DNA of 64,000 nt from Spartobacteria bacterium. Its GTDB lineage: Bacteria > Verrucomicrobiota > Verrucomicrobiia > Chthoniobacterales > UBA10450. Each line of letters begins with the position of its first letter. Positions within the stretch are counted from its first letter, which is position 1. Position numbers and translations under genes: made by a program. Shown one piece after another: positions 19,547 to 27,724 of this stretch. The notes under the pieces are model-generated. The model was given only the letters and a program-made list of their open reading frames with translations. It made no database searches and was not told the DNA's origin. The stretch spans positions 186,001 through 250,000 of the forward strand of contig PMSN01000023.1 in the NCBI GenBank assembly GCA_003167555.1, read 5' to 3'.

Positions 19547-20383
19547 TTAGTAGTCGAGAGGCGGAGAAGCTCGGAAGGCGAGAACCACCGCGGCAGCCAC
19601 CGGCAGCGACACCAAGCCCGCGCGAGCTAGGAATGACCAAAACGTGGCTGCCTTGCCTACAGGGACGAGCGCTAAAACGGGGGCAACGATGAGCAAAGCC
19701 GCGCTAGTCGCCGGGAGCGCAGCAAAAAAGTAACCGCTAATGAGGAGCGAGCCCAAGAGCAACGAAAAAACCGGTGCGATGCTCCGGTTTAGAGCTATTC
19801 CTCGCATCGTGAGAACAAGCGTGCCAAAAATCGCGGCGGCCAGTGCTGTCGCGAGTTGGCCCAGCAACATACTGCCAGATAGCATTAGTGCGCCAACCGT
19901 GCCTGCGCAGACGATAAGAAGGTAGGCGGGAAGCGCGATCGGCCTCGCTGTGCGCTGCGCCAATAAATCGACAACAACAGCGAGGAACACAACAACCAAA
20001 GCCAGACCAGCCAGCCACAACCATCCCTGTCCGAGCGACCAACTATATTGGAATTTCGGTTTCAACAATAACCGCAACGCTCCCGCAGTAACCAAGGCAA
20101 AGAGAAGCACCCGGATACTAGAATTCCACCTTGCCCATTCCCACGTGGCGCCGAGCGCCGCTGCTCCAAGCGCAAAGTAAGGCAGCCAGTTGATCGTGTC
20201 CGTCGGAGGAAAGGTCACCCAGCCCGCGACAACAAAATGTCCAGCGCAATAAGCCAATCCGACGGCCACCGGACCAAGGCGTCGCGCGCGCTCCTTCGCC
20301 AACAAAAGCGCCAGACTGCAAAAGCCCGCAGCCACCATCATCGCGACGGCGACTGCGGGCAGAATCTGCTTGAGCAGAAGCAT
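19547..20383 (-). CDS. multi-pass membrane protein of unknown function
   Basis: 278 residues with about eight or nine hydrophobic segments by eye, starting MLLLKQILPAVAVAMMVAAG, and few charged residues between them. A short conserved-looking loop reads PPTDTINWLPY. No transporter signature is evident. The start is an ATG close to the upstream YceI gene's 3' end. Real gene by composition; function unknown. Confidence 0.7.
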   Translation of the reverse strand: MLLLKQILPAVAVAMMVAAGFCSLALLLAKERARRLGPVAVGLAYCAGHFVVAGWVTFPPTDTINWLPYFALGAAALGATWEWARWNSSIRVLLFALVTAGALRLLLKPKFQYSWSLGQGWLWLAGLALVVVFLAVVVDLLAQRTARPIALPAYLLIVCAGTVGALMLSGSMLLGQLATALAAAIFGTLVLTMRGIALNRSIAPVFSLLLGSLLISGYFFAALPATSAALLIVAPVLALVPVGKAATFWSFLARAGLVSLPVAAAVVLAFRASPPLDY

Positions 20384-20421
20384 TCGGCTTAGCCGCGGTG
20401 ACGCGGTGGACTAACTCGGCG

Positions 20422-20988
20422 TTAGGGCTGCTTTACACCTTCGAGGCCTACAATGATGCTTACGTCGTCGCCCACGGGGCCGGCCATGAACTTCATGTCA
20501 TAATCGCTCCGCTTGATCGCGAAGCGCGCTTCGCCGCCGCCCCGGACTTCGCCCTTGCCCCCTTTGCCTTCGCCGCCTTTCTTGAAGTCGATCGTGATCG
20601 GCTTGGTCACGCCGTGGATCGTGAGATCGCCGGTGACCTTGTAATTGTCACCGCTGCCTTCAATCTTGGTGCTCTTGAAAGTAAGCATCGGGAATTGCTG
20701 CGCATTGAAAAAATCAGGGCTCTTGAGATGCTGATCGCGTTTGTCGTTATGCGTGTCGATGCTCTCCACCGGCACGCTGAGCTCCACGGAATTCTTCGAG
20801 GGATTGGCCGCGTCGAAAGTGACAATGCCGTTGATCTCCTTGAATTGCCCGTAAAAATCGGTCACGCCGAAATGCTTCGCGCTGAAGATGAGCGACGAAT
20901 GGACGGGATCGACCTTGAAGGTGTCGCCATAGGCCGTGAGCCCGAGCGAGCTGAAAACGACAGCGAGGATGAGTCTGGATAATTTCAT
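20422..20988 (-). CDS. YceI family periplasmic lipid-binding protein
   Basis: 188 residues with a signal peptide (MKLSRLILAVVFSSLGLTAYG). The lipocalin-like YceI barrel is clear: FKVDPVHSSLIFSAKHFG, then the NDKRDQHLKSPDFF loop, FPMLTFKSTKIE and LTIHGVTKPITI. Family members bind polyisoprenoids or similar amphiphiles in the periplasm. The last third has an unusual Gly/Lys-rich loop (GGEGKGGKGEVRGGG). The leader just before the ATG is built of weak heptads (CAGAACA-like). Confidence 0.92.
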   Translation of the reverse strand: MKLSRLILAVVFSSLGLTAYGDTFKVDPVHSSLIFSAKHFGVTDFYGQFKEINGIVTFDAANPSKNSVELSVPVESIDTHNDKRDQHLKSPDFFNAQQFPMLTFKSTKIEGSGDNYKVTGDLTIHGVTKPITIDFKKGGEGKGGKGEVRGGGEARFAIKRSDYDMKFMAGPVGDDVSIIVGLEGVKQP

Positions 20989-21078
20989 GTTGGTTCTTTC
21001 TGTTTCGGTTTGTTCTGGCCCAAGGAGTATTGGGCATGATTATGGTCGAGGTAAGCCATGTCGGCAATGCCAGCCTGT

Positions 21079-22593
21079 TCACCTCAGGCGTTCCGCCAGG
21101 CGGCGCAGATCCTCGAGCAAAATTTCCATGTCGCGCAATGTCGTCCGGTAATTCATCACGCATCCGCGCAAACTGAAACGTCCGCCCACGCGCGCGTTCG
21201 ACAGATACGAGCTGCCGTCGCGTTGCAATTCCACGAGCAAGCGCTCGTTCCACGCATCCAGTTCCTCTTCGACGCGCCGCCGCTCCGCTTCATCCGCGCG
21301 AGCGAGCGCGGGTTTGAAGCGCGGAAGCACATGCCGAAAGCAGAAGATCGAGAGCTCGACGGGCGCAAGCATTTCGAAATCTTCGCTGGCCCGCACGAGG
21401 CCTTCGAGATGCCGGGCGCAGGCCAGGTCCTTTTCGATCGCTGCACCGAGGGCACGCAGGCCGACGCCTTTCAAAATCATCCAGACTTTCAGCGCGCGAA
21501 AACGCCGGGAAAGGTCCGGCCCGTAATCCCAGAAGGCGAACGCTTCGTCCGCCTCCTGCGCCATGACGCGCGTGTACTCCGCATCGTGTGCGAACGTCGC
21601 CCGCGCCCTTTGCGCATCGCGATACAACACGCAGCCGCAGTCGACCGGCAGGTAGAGCCATTTGTGCGGATCGAGTGCAATGGAATCGGCTTCCTTCAGG
21701 CCATCGAAAAGTTTTCTGGCTGACGTCGCCAGGATCGCGAAGCCGCCGTAGCTGGCATCGACGTGCATCCAGAGATTGAATCGACGCGCGACCTCGCCGA
21801 TTTCTCGCAGCGGATCGCACGCGCCGGTATTCACCGTGCCCGCGTTTCCCACAACGCAAAAGGGCAAATGGCCGGCTGCGAGATCTTCGACGATCTTCGC
21901 TTCCAGATCGTCGATGCGAATTTTGAGACGCTCATCGACCGCGACTTCGCGCACGTTATCCCGGCCGATGCCGAGCAGCGCCGCGGCTTTCGCCACCGAG
22001 TGGTGCGTCTCCGTCGACGTGTAAACGCGCATCGCTCGCGGGAATGATTGCGCGACCTTGTTCAACAAATCCTCCGGCGCCTTCGCGCGCCGCGCCGCTG
22101 CCAGCGCCGCGAAGTTTGCCATTGAGCCGCCGCTCACGAAAAGGCCGCCGGCCTCCGCAGGGAAACCGACGATCTGTTTGATCCAATCGATTGTCAGCCG
22201 CTCGATCTCCACTGCCGCCGGGGCCGAACGCCACGCCGTGAGGTTCGCGTTCAATGTCGACGCGAGAAGATCGGCCAGCGCGGCCAGCGCCGTCCCGGGC
22301 GCCTGCACGTAACCGAACATTCGTGGGTGCCCATTATGCCGGCTCAGCGGCACGATGACATCTTTAAACGTCTCGAGCAGGCGTTCGAAATCGATGCCGC
22401 TCTCCGGCAGGTTGCGTTCCAGTTTCTCCCGAATCTCTCGCGCCGTTGTCTGAGGGTAAACGCGCCGGTCGCGGATCGAACTGAGATATTCCACCATCGC
22501 CTCAACCGCAGCGTTGCCCCAGCGGCGAATCTCTTCCGCGGAAGGATCGAGCGGCGAACCTCCTTCGTGAGCGGTATCTGACTTGTCGTTCAT
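21079..22593 (-). CDS. PLP-dependent group II amino-acid decarboxylase
   Basis: 504 residues. Fold-type I decarboxylase of the aromatic-L-amino-acid/glutamate decarboxylase family. The cofactor Lys is in DPHKWLYLPVDCG at about residue 311. Other landmarks: NGHPRMFGYVQAPGT, the His in STETHHSV that stacks on PLP, HVDASYGGF with the PLP-ring Asp, and VSGGSMANFAAL. It probably makes a biogenic amine, but the substrate (Tyr, Trp, DOPA or Glu) cannot be decided. The start is an ATG. Single gene. Confidence 0.92.
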   Translation of the reverse strand: MNDKSDTAHEGGSPLDPSAEEIRRWGNAAVEAMVEYLSSIRDRRVYPQTTAREIREKLERNLPESGIDFERLLETFKDVIVPLSRHNGHPRMFGYVQAPGTALAALADLLASTLNANLTAWRSAPAAVEIERLTIDWIKQIVGFPAEAGGLFVSGGSMANFAALAAARRAKAPEDLLNKVAQSFPRAMRVYTSTETHHSVAKAAALLGIGRDNVREVAVDERLKIRIDDLEAKIVEDLAAGHLPFCVVGNAGTVNTGACDPLREIGEVARRFNLWMHVDASYGGFAILATSARKLFDGLKEADSIALDPHKWLYLPVDCGCVLYRDAQRARATFAHDAEYTRVMAQEADEAFAFWDYGPDLSRRFRALKVWMILKGVGLRALGAAIEKDLACARHLEGLVRASEDFEMLAPVELSIFCFRHVLPRFKPALARADEAERRRVEEELDAWNERLLVELQRDGSSYLSNARVGGRFSLRGCVMNYRTTLRDMEILLEDLRRLAERLR

Positions 22594-22706
22594 CGAGTGG
22601 CCACCAGCTCGTTCATCACCTGCCTGTTATCTTCTGCCAACAAGCAAAAAAAACAGCGCAACATCTTGCCAGTTGCGGGTGTTTGAATTTGTTCACATCC
22701 TTCTCT

Positions 22707-23294
22707 TTATTGCCGGAGGAAATTTGTCATGAAATTCAGGAGAACGAATAGCCGGCTCACCTGCTCAACGCCCGCGGGAGTAAGTCCCATCAAGCTTCCT
22801 TCGGCGACGATGTGACCGGCCATAGCCTTTTCCAAGGCAGCTTTCTTCGTCGAGCTGGGAAGCGATAGGGTGGTATCCAGCGCGTAAGCTTTGAAGTAAT
22901 ATCGATGCGTCCCCGAGGGCGGACAGGGGCCGCCATAGCTAGCGCTGCCAAAGTCGTTCGTGCCTTGCACAGCATTTGGCGGCACGCTCTTCTCTCGAAT
23001 TTCGGGCGCGCGCGGATCGATGTTCCAAACGAGCCAATGAGTCCAAGTCCGGCCGGGTGCATCCGGATCGTCCACGATCAAAGCCACACTCCTGGCGCTT
23101 TGCGGCAAATTTTCGATGCGCATCGGCGGGTTCACGTTGGAATCGTCACACGTATACTTTTTCGGAATCTTCCCGCCTTCAGGAAACGCGCTGCTCGTGA
23201 CCTTAAGCGAACTGCGAACAGGCGCGCTCTGTGTTTGGGCGAGACCGATTAACGGCGCCGCCAGCGCGACCAGGAAGAGGAACATCGTTTTCAT
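22707..23294 (-). CDS. YbhB/YbcL-type PEBP family protein, exported
   Basis: 195 residues from the ATG at 23294, which opens a signal peptide (MKTMFLFLVALAAPLIGLAQ). A TTG 12 codons upstream overlapping the methyltransferase stop is possible but gives no signal at the N-terminus. PEBP/Raf-kinase-inhibitor-like motifs: PPMRIENLP, VALIVDDPDAPGRTWTHWLVWNI and YGGPCPPSGTHRYYFKAYALD. The role in bacteria is unsettled. It lies 32 bp after the methyltransferase on the same strand. Confidence 0.9.
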   Translation of the reverse strand: MKTMFLFLVALAAPLIGLAQTQSAPVRSSLKVTSSAFPEGGKIPKKYTCDDSNVNPPMRIENLPQSARSVALIVDDPDAPGRTWTHWLVWNIDPRAPEIREKSVPPNAVQGTNDFGSASYGGPCPPSGTHRYYFKAYALDTTLSLPSSTKKAALEKAMAGHIVAEGSLMGLTPAGVEQVSRLFVLLNFMTNFLRQ

Positions 23295-23326
23295 AACCTG
23301 AATTGTGAGCCCTGAATCGTGATAGT

Positions 23327-24136
23327 TCAACGTCTAGCCTGCACGACGATGGCTCTCATCGGGGCACGGAAGTCTGTTCCTCCAAACTCGTCCGTGATAG
23401 CTTGAGCTACGGCCTTGGTGATTACCGGCAATAATGTTGGATCGCGCTCTGTGATAGCTACCGCCACTGGATTTCCCTGCACCAGGCCTGTAGCTGCATC
23501 TTCCGCCCGGCTTGTTCCGCCGACTTTCGCAACTACTTCAATCTGGATCGCTCGAAAACTTGCTTGTTCCAGAACGCGCTGAAGCTCGGCTTGATCATTG
23601 TAACCGAAAGGCACCTGGTAGAATGCCGGGGGATCCTTGTCGAAGTAGCTCGCGATCGTTTCGTTAGTGAGCCGAGCCAGTTCGTTGTGCTCCAGGGCGT
23701 CCCAGACATTGAAGAGAAACAAGCCGCCAGGTTTTAGGACGCGATACGCTTCGCGCGCAGCCAGCGCCTTGTCCGGCACGAACATGATGCCGAACTGGCA
23801 TACGACCGCGTCGAACATGCCGTCTTCAAAAGGCAGACTGCATGCGTCGGCCTGCAGCCATTGCACAGCCTCGTCTTCACGGAATTTACCCCTCGCGTTT
23901 CGAAACATCGGTTCGTTCAAATCCGTCGCGGTCAGTTTCACGCTAGAGGGGACTCGGGTCCGCAGCACGCGCGTTAAGATGCCGGTGCCGCAAGCCAGCT
24001 CCAATACCGAACCATGTTCCTCAACCTGCAACCGCGCCGCGAGGTCCTCGGCATATGGCTGAAAGAACATCGGCCCGAGGTAGCGATCATAGGCCGCTGG
24101 GATAGAGCCGGAGAAGTGCGCGTGTTCGTCTTGCAT
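23327..24136 (-). CDS. class I SAM-dependent methyltransferase
   Basis: 269 residues. Rossmann-type methyltransferase of the UbiE/Methyltransf_11 group: motif I VLELACGTG at about 44-52, the acidic loop TATDLNEPMF, the motif near LQADACSLPFEDGMFDAVVCQFG, and the post-motif VLKPGGLFLFNVWD. It likely methylates a small molecule; the acceptor is unknown. It sits between a decayed serine hydrolase (29 bp upstream) and the PEBP gene (32 bp downstream), all on the minus strand, so these may have formed one transcript. Confidence 0.9.
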   Translation of the reverse strand: MQDEHAHFSGSIPAAYDRYLGPMFFQPYAEDLAARLQVEEHGSVLELACGTGILTRVLRTRVPSSVKLTATDLNEPMFRNARGKFREDEAVQWLQADACSLPFEDGMFDAVVCQFGIMFVPDKALAAREAYRVLKPGGLFLFNVWDALEHNELARLTNETIASYFDKDPPAFYQVPFGYNDQAELQRVLEQASFRAIQIEVVAKVGGTSRAEDAATGLVQGNPVAVAITERDPTLLPVITKAVAQAITDEFGGTDFRAPMRAIVVQARR

Positions 24137-24165
24137 ATTAATCCTTCACTAAGAGCGGCAGCCGA

Positions 24166-25133
24166 TCACCCGTCGCTTGTCATGAACAATGCCAGGATTT
24201 CTTCGGCCAGGCTGTTTGTGTCTGTGTTCTCGTCGTTACTCAGAACGGCCACGGTAAAGCCTTTTTCCAAGTCCAGGAGAAAATAACTCGCCGTTCCACT
24301 CCAGCTACCGCTGTGTGAGACGATGCGCCCCTCCTTCTCTATTACCCAGCCGAAGCCGTAGCCATCGCCGCCCTCATCTCTTATGGGCTTGCCGTTGTCA
24401 TAGCGGCCACCGGTCCAGGCGAGTTCCTGAGAGCGCTGGCTGATGATCTTGTAATCTCGCAACGCCTTATCCCACAAGGCCAGGTCGCGCACTGAAGTAT
24501 AGACACTGCCATCGCCGGTGATCACCGTCGGCGAGGAGGATCGCTGGACCTTGCCGTCGTCGTTCGTCGCGTAGCCTTTTACTGTAGCGACCGGCAGCTT
24601 CGTGGCGCCGTCGAGGATAACGGTGTGCTCCATCCCGGCTGGCGCGAAAAGATGATCGTGCGCGTATTGCGCGAAAGTCTGACCGCTCAGCCGCTCAACG
24701 ATCAAGGCGAGCAGCGCGTATTCCGAGTTGTTGTATTGATACCTCACCCCCGGCGCGCGGCGCGGCTTGGTTCCGTTCAACCACTTGAGATGAGCCTTGG
24801 TCGTCAAGGCTGCGAATTCCTTATCACTGCCATCCCAATCGTCGCTCGTGTAGTCGGCTAACCCCGAGACGTGATAGAGTAAGTCGGCTACTGTAACTGG
24901 ACGGCCCTTCACCGGCACGGCGAAATCCTCCAGGTAGTCCGCAACAGATTGGTTAAGCTTCAGTTTACCTTTTTCGACTAAGTTCAAAATCGCCACCAGC
25001 GATAGAAATAAGACACGTCTCTGAAAACTAGTGTCCGTTTCGGTTCCGGATTCGCGGCGCAGCTCACGTCCGCAGGAGCGGCGCTGCAGGCCAACGCCAG
25101 GAATGAAAAGATGCTCGGGGAATGGATTCTCAT
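24166..25133 (-). pseudogene. decayed serine hydrolase (beta-lactamase family)
   Basis: The downstream frame, from about 25000 to 24166, reads as the body of a class C-type penicillin-binding-protein/esterase: VAILNLVEKGKLKLNQSVADYL, LLYHVSGL, YQYNNSEYALL (the Tyr-x-Asn motif) and HSGSWSG near the end. The N-terminal catalytic Ser-x-x-Lys motif is absent. A good start (AAGGAG, then ATG at 25133) opens a signal peptide (MRIHSPSIFSFLALACSAAP) in a different frame, which runs on only about 45 codons before its junction with the body. A deletion of roughly 70 codons plus a frameshift removed the nucleophile. Confidence 0.72.
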
Positions 25134-25397
25134 TGTTCTGCTCCTTGCGCGGAAAATGTGCGGCGCTGGCGTTAAACGCTACCGCGACCAAAGCCGGTTG
25201 CAATTTAAGAAAGAGTGAATTTCAGCCAAACGGGTTTGCGGCGCCTTGCTGCATTCCTCGCGCAAGCGCAAAAAAAGTCTTGAACCCTTTGTTCGCTCCG
25301 GTCAATCTCAGTCGAAGCCCCGGAAAACCCCTCTGTCTTTTATTCCTCCATGAAGGAACCCACCCGAGAAGAAACCCCACCCAAGAAAGGACCGTCC

Positions 25398-25991
25398 ATG
25401 AAATTGACGAAGACACTTACCCTGCTTTTGGTGAGTTTGATCCTGGTGCTTGTGGCAAGCGCCGTCACTCCCAAGCCGAGTCAAACGCCCAAGACCAGCC
25501 CTACCGAGAAGGCCAGCCCAGTAAGCAAAACCTCGCCCTCGTCCGCCAGCCGGCCAAGTGACAGCGATTTTGCCAGCCCGAGCGATCAGCCCGCGCCAAC
25601 CGTCGCCAGCACGCCCGCGAATGTCGTCCCGCCCAAGCCGGTCCTCTACTTGCTGAGACAGGAGCTTTACACCACCGGCGGAAAGAATTGGATTCGCTAT
25701 CGCTACGACGTGGCGAACAAGGCAGATTACCCCGCCGAGATGTTTGCGGCCGCACCCAGTCTGCCGCCCTGCGGCAGCAACACCAATGCCTCTCGCACCT
25801 GGGTGGATTTCTTCGATGAGACCGGCAAACGGCTCTACGGCTTTTGCGCCCTCGGCAAGCCGGACGATTTGGGCAAGATTTGGTTTGCCCTCGAAGAAGG
25901 GGTGGTTCCACCCAGTTACGTCTACATCGAGCTCAACGATCGTCAGACGAATACGAAGTACAAATCCAACCTGGCTGATACAACCCTGTAA
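25398..25991 (+). CDS. exported protein with Pro/Ser/Thr-rich linker
   Basis: 197 residues from the ATG at 25398, with AAAGGA in front. A frame-open ATG 16 codons upstream gives a charged, non-signal start and is rejected. Signal peptide MKLTKTLTLLLVSLILVLVASAV, then about 60 residues of Ser/Thr/Pro/Lys linker, then a compact C-terminal domain of about 115 residues (VLYLLRQELYTTGGKNWIRY, ending YVYIELNDRQT) with two Cys that could pair. The alternating strands suggest an Ig-like or beta-sandwich fold. Family not recognised. Confidence 0.7.
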   Translation: MKLTKTLTLLLVSLILVLVASAVTPKPSQTPKTSPTEKASPVSKTSPSSASRPSDSDFASPSDQPAPTVASTPANVVPPKPVLYLLRQELYTTGGKNWIRYRYDVANKADYPAEMFAAAPSLPPCGSNTNASRTWVDFFDETGKRLYGFCALGKPDDLGKIWFALEEGVVPPSYVYIELNDRQTNTKYKSNLADTTL

Positions 25992-26028
25992 GCTCCGACG
26001 CGTCAGTCAGGATTTGGAGGCGAGACTC

Positions 26029-26868
26029 TTAACGAAGTCCCAGCGCTTCAATGACCGGGCGATCGATCTGGCCCGTGACATCCAAGCCATGATCGCGCTG
26101 GTAGCGTCGGAGCGCGCTTCGCGTTCCGGGGCCAAAGCTTCCATCGATCGCTCCACGGTAGTATCCTTCCCGGGCCAAAGCTGACTGCACCTGACTCACG
26201 CTCGAATCCGCGTTGCTGTCATAGTTCTGTGAATATTCGCTCGAAGCGTAGCTGTCGTCATAGTAGCCGTCTTCGTAGTAAGGATACGCACCGCCGTAAG
26301 GATAGTAGCCGTAGCCATAAGGATAGAAGCCGAGATCAAAAATCACCCAGGCGTTGTTGCGCCAATGGCACCGGTGTCCATTCCAGAAGTGATCGCGGCT
26401 CCGGTCCCAGTTTCGATGCCAGTTACCGCTATAGCGCGCTACCACGCGGCCGCTGTTAGCATTCAAAGCTTGATTGCGAAGAGTAGCTGTGCGACTGCCC
26501 GCCAGCCGCGAGGCGGAGTAGGTCGGGGAGTTAAGGGCCGTCGTGCGATTAACTGTGGCGCGGGAACCTGAGTAAAAGTAGCTCCTCGGACTGAGAGCGC
26601 TCGTGCGATTAACTGTGAACCGGGGACCAGAGGAAGAGTAGCTCCGGTTACGAAAGCCCGCTCCCGAGGAGAAACGCGCCGATGGAGCAGAGTAGCGCGC
26701 AGCGCCGGCCGAAAAGGTCCGCCGGGCGCCAGAGAAGTGCGCGGCGGGCGCCGAATAATGTTGAGCCGGAGAGAAAGAGCGCCCGTTTCCTCGGGAACCG
26801 CCTTGCGCCGGTTGCAGCAAAGCAAGACTTGCCGTCACCACCACACCAAACGTGCCGATGATTTTCAT
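26029..26868 (-). CDS. exported protein with C-terminal peptidoglycan-binding domain
   Basis: 279 residues with a signal peptide. The N-terminal half is a low-complexity Ser/Arg/Ala/Tyr repeat (SAPAAHFSGARRTF, then FTVNRTSAL and ATVNRTTAL units). A middle NWHRNWDRSRDHFW block and a Tyr/Gly-rich stretch follow (about 190-215). The last 60 residues form a PG_binding_1 domain (VQSALAREGYYRGAIDGSFGPGTRSALRRYQRDHGL). Its layout matches the gene at 33610-34476. A cell-wall-associated structural role is likely. No catalytic domain is present. Confidence 0.85.
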   Translation of the reverse strand: MKIIGTFGVVVTASLALLQPAQGGSRGNGRSFSPAQHYSAPAAHFSGARRTFSAGAARYSAPSARFSSGAGFRNRSYSSSGPRFTVNRTSALSPRSYFYSGSRATVNRTTALNSPTYSASRLAGSRTATLRNQALNANSGRVVARYSGNWHRNWDRSRDHFWNGHRCHWRNNAWVIFDLGFYPYGYGYYPYGGAYPYYEDGYYDDSYASSEYSQNYDSNADSSVSQVQSALAREGYYRGAIDGSFGPGTRSALRRYQRDHGLDVTGQIDRPVIEALGLR

Positions 26869-27092
26869 ATCCGAAGCTTACACCTCCACGCCTCCCACAG
26901 CAAGCACGTTGAATTGGCCCCTCGCGTCACCGGGAAAACTGCGAGCGCCCGTGTCTTTGACGGGAATGTGAACGGTCGCCGCCGAGTTGGCCACGGCGGT
27001 GGCGCGCCGGCCAGCTGATACATTCCCTTTCCAAAGACCCCGGCCTTGCATACCACTTGCTATAAGCGAGGCTATCCACCGTTCCCTTGCCC

Positions 27093-27584
27093 ATGATTGA
27101 ACAGGAAAAATTCGACCGCTTGGCGCCACTCGCTTGTCACTGGGCGAAGGCGCAGGAGGAATACATCCTCAAACACGGCACCCCGCTTACACCAGCACAG
27201 ATCGCCGATGCCAAACGCGTCGATGTGCAGAATTCAGCCCGGGTTCGGGTGCTCGTGGTCGATCGTATCCCGCTGCCCGACGATGAAGAGCTGGCCGACG
27301 CCGCGCGGCGCGCGCAAATCATCACCGACGCATCCCGTGGCGTGGCCATCGGCCACGGGATCATCATCCGGGCGGATAGCTGGCAGAACCGCGAGCTGCT
27401 CCTGCATCAACTGGCGCACGTCGCGCAATGCGAACGCAGTGGCGGGCTCGAGTCATTCGTCGGCGAATATCTTTGCGATCGCCGCACCTGCCGCGACTTC
27501 AGTGTCGGCTCCCTCGAAGACGAAGCCCGCGGTCTGGCCCGCAAAATCTGCGCCGCCGCCAAAGCGACGAAGCAGCCAGCTTAG
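27093..27584 (+). CDS. hypothetical protein with HQLAH motif
   Basis: 163 residues from the ATG at 27093 (a TTG two codons earlier is open). No signal or membrane segment. The central part reads IGHGIIIRADSWQNRELLLHQLAHVAQCERSGGLESFVGEY (residues about 88-128), the context in which small zinc peptidases of the DUF4157 type carry HExxH. Here the catalytic Glu is Gln (HQLAH), so protease activity is doubtful although metal binding could remain. No family assigned with confidence. Confidence 0.7.
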   Translation: MIEQEKFDRLAPLACHWAKAQEEYILKHGTPLTPAQIADAKRVDVQNSARVRVLVVDRIPLPDDEELADAARRAQIITDASRGVAIGHGIIIRADSWQNRELLLHQLAHVAQCERSGGLESFVGEYLCDRRTCRDFSVGSLEDEARGLARKICAAAKATKQPA

Positions 27585-27724
27585 TTGGCTTAGTTTGAAT
27601 CCAAGTCTCCGGCCTCGACCGGAAGTCGCGGAAGCCTGCCGGCGATTCGGAGAGAATCGTAATTCTCTTGGTTAATCTGAATGCACCGTCATCCTGCACG
27701 CGCACACAAGGGGGATAAAAGCTT

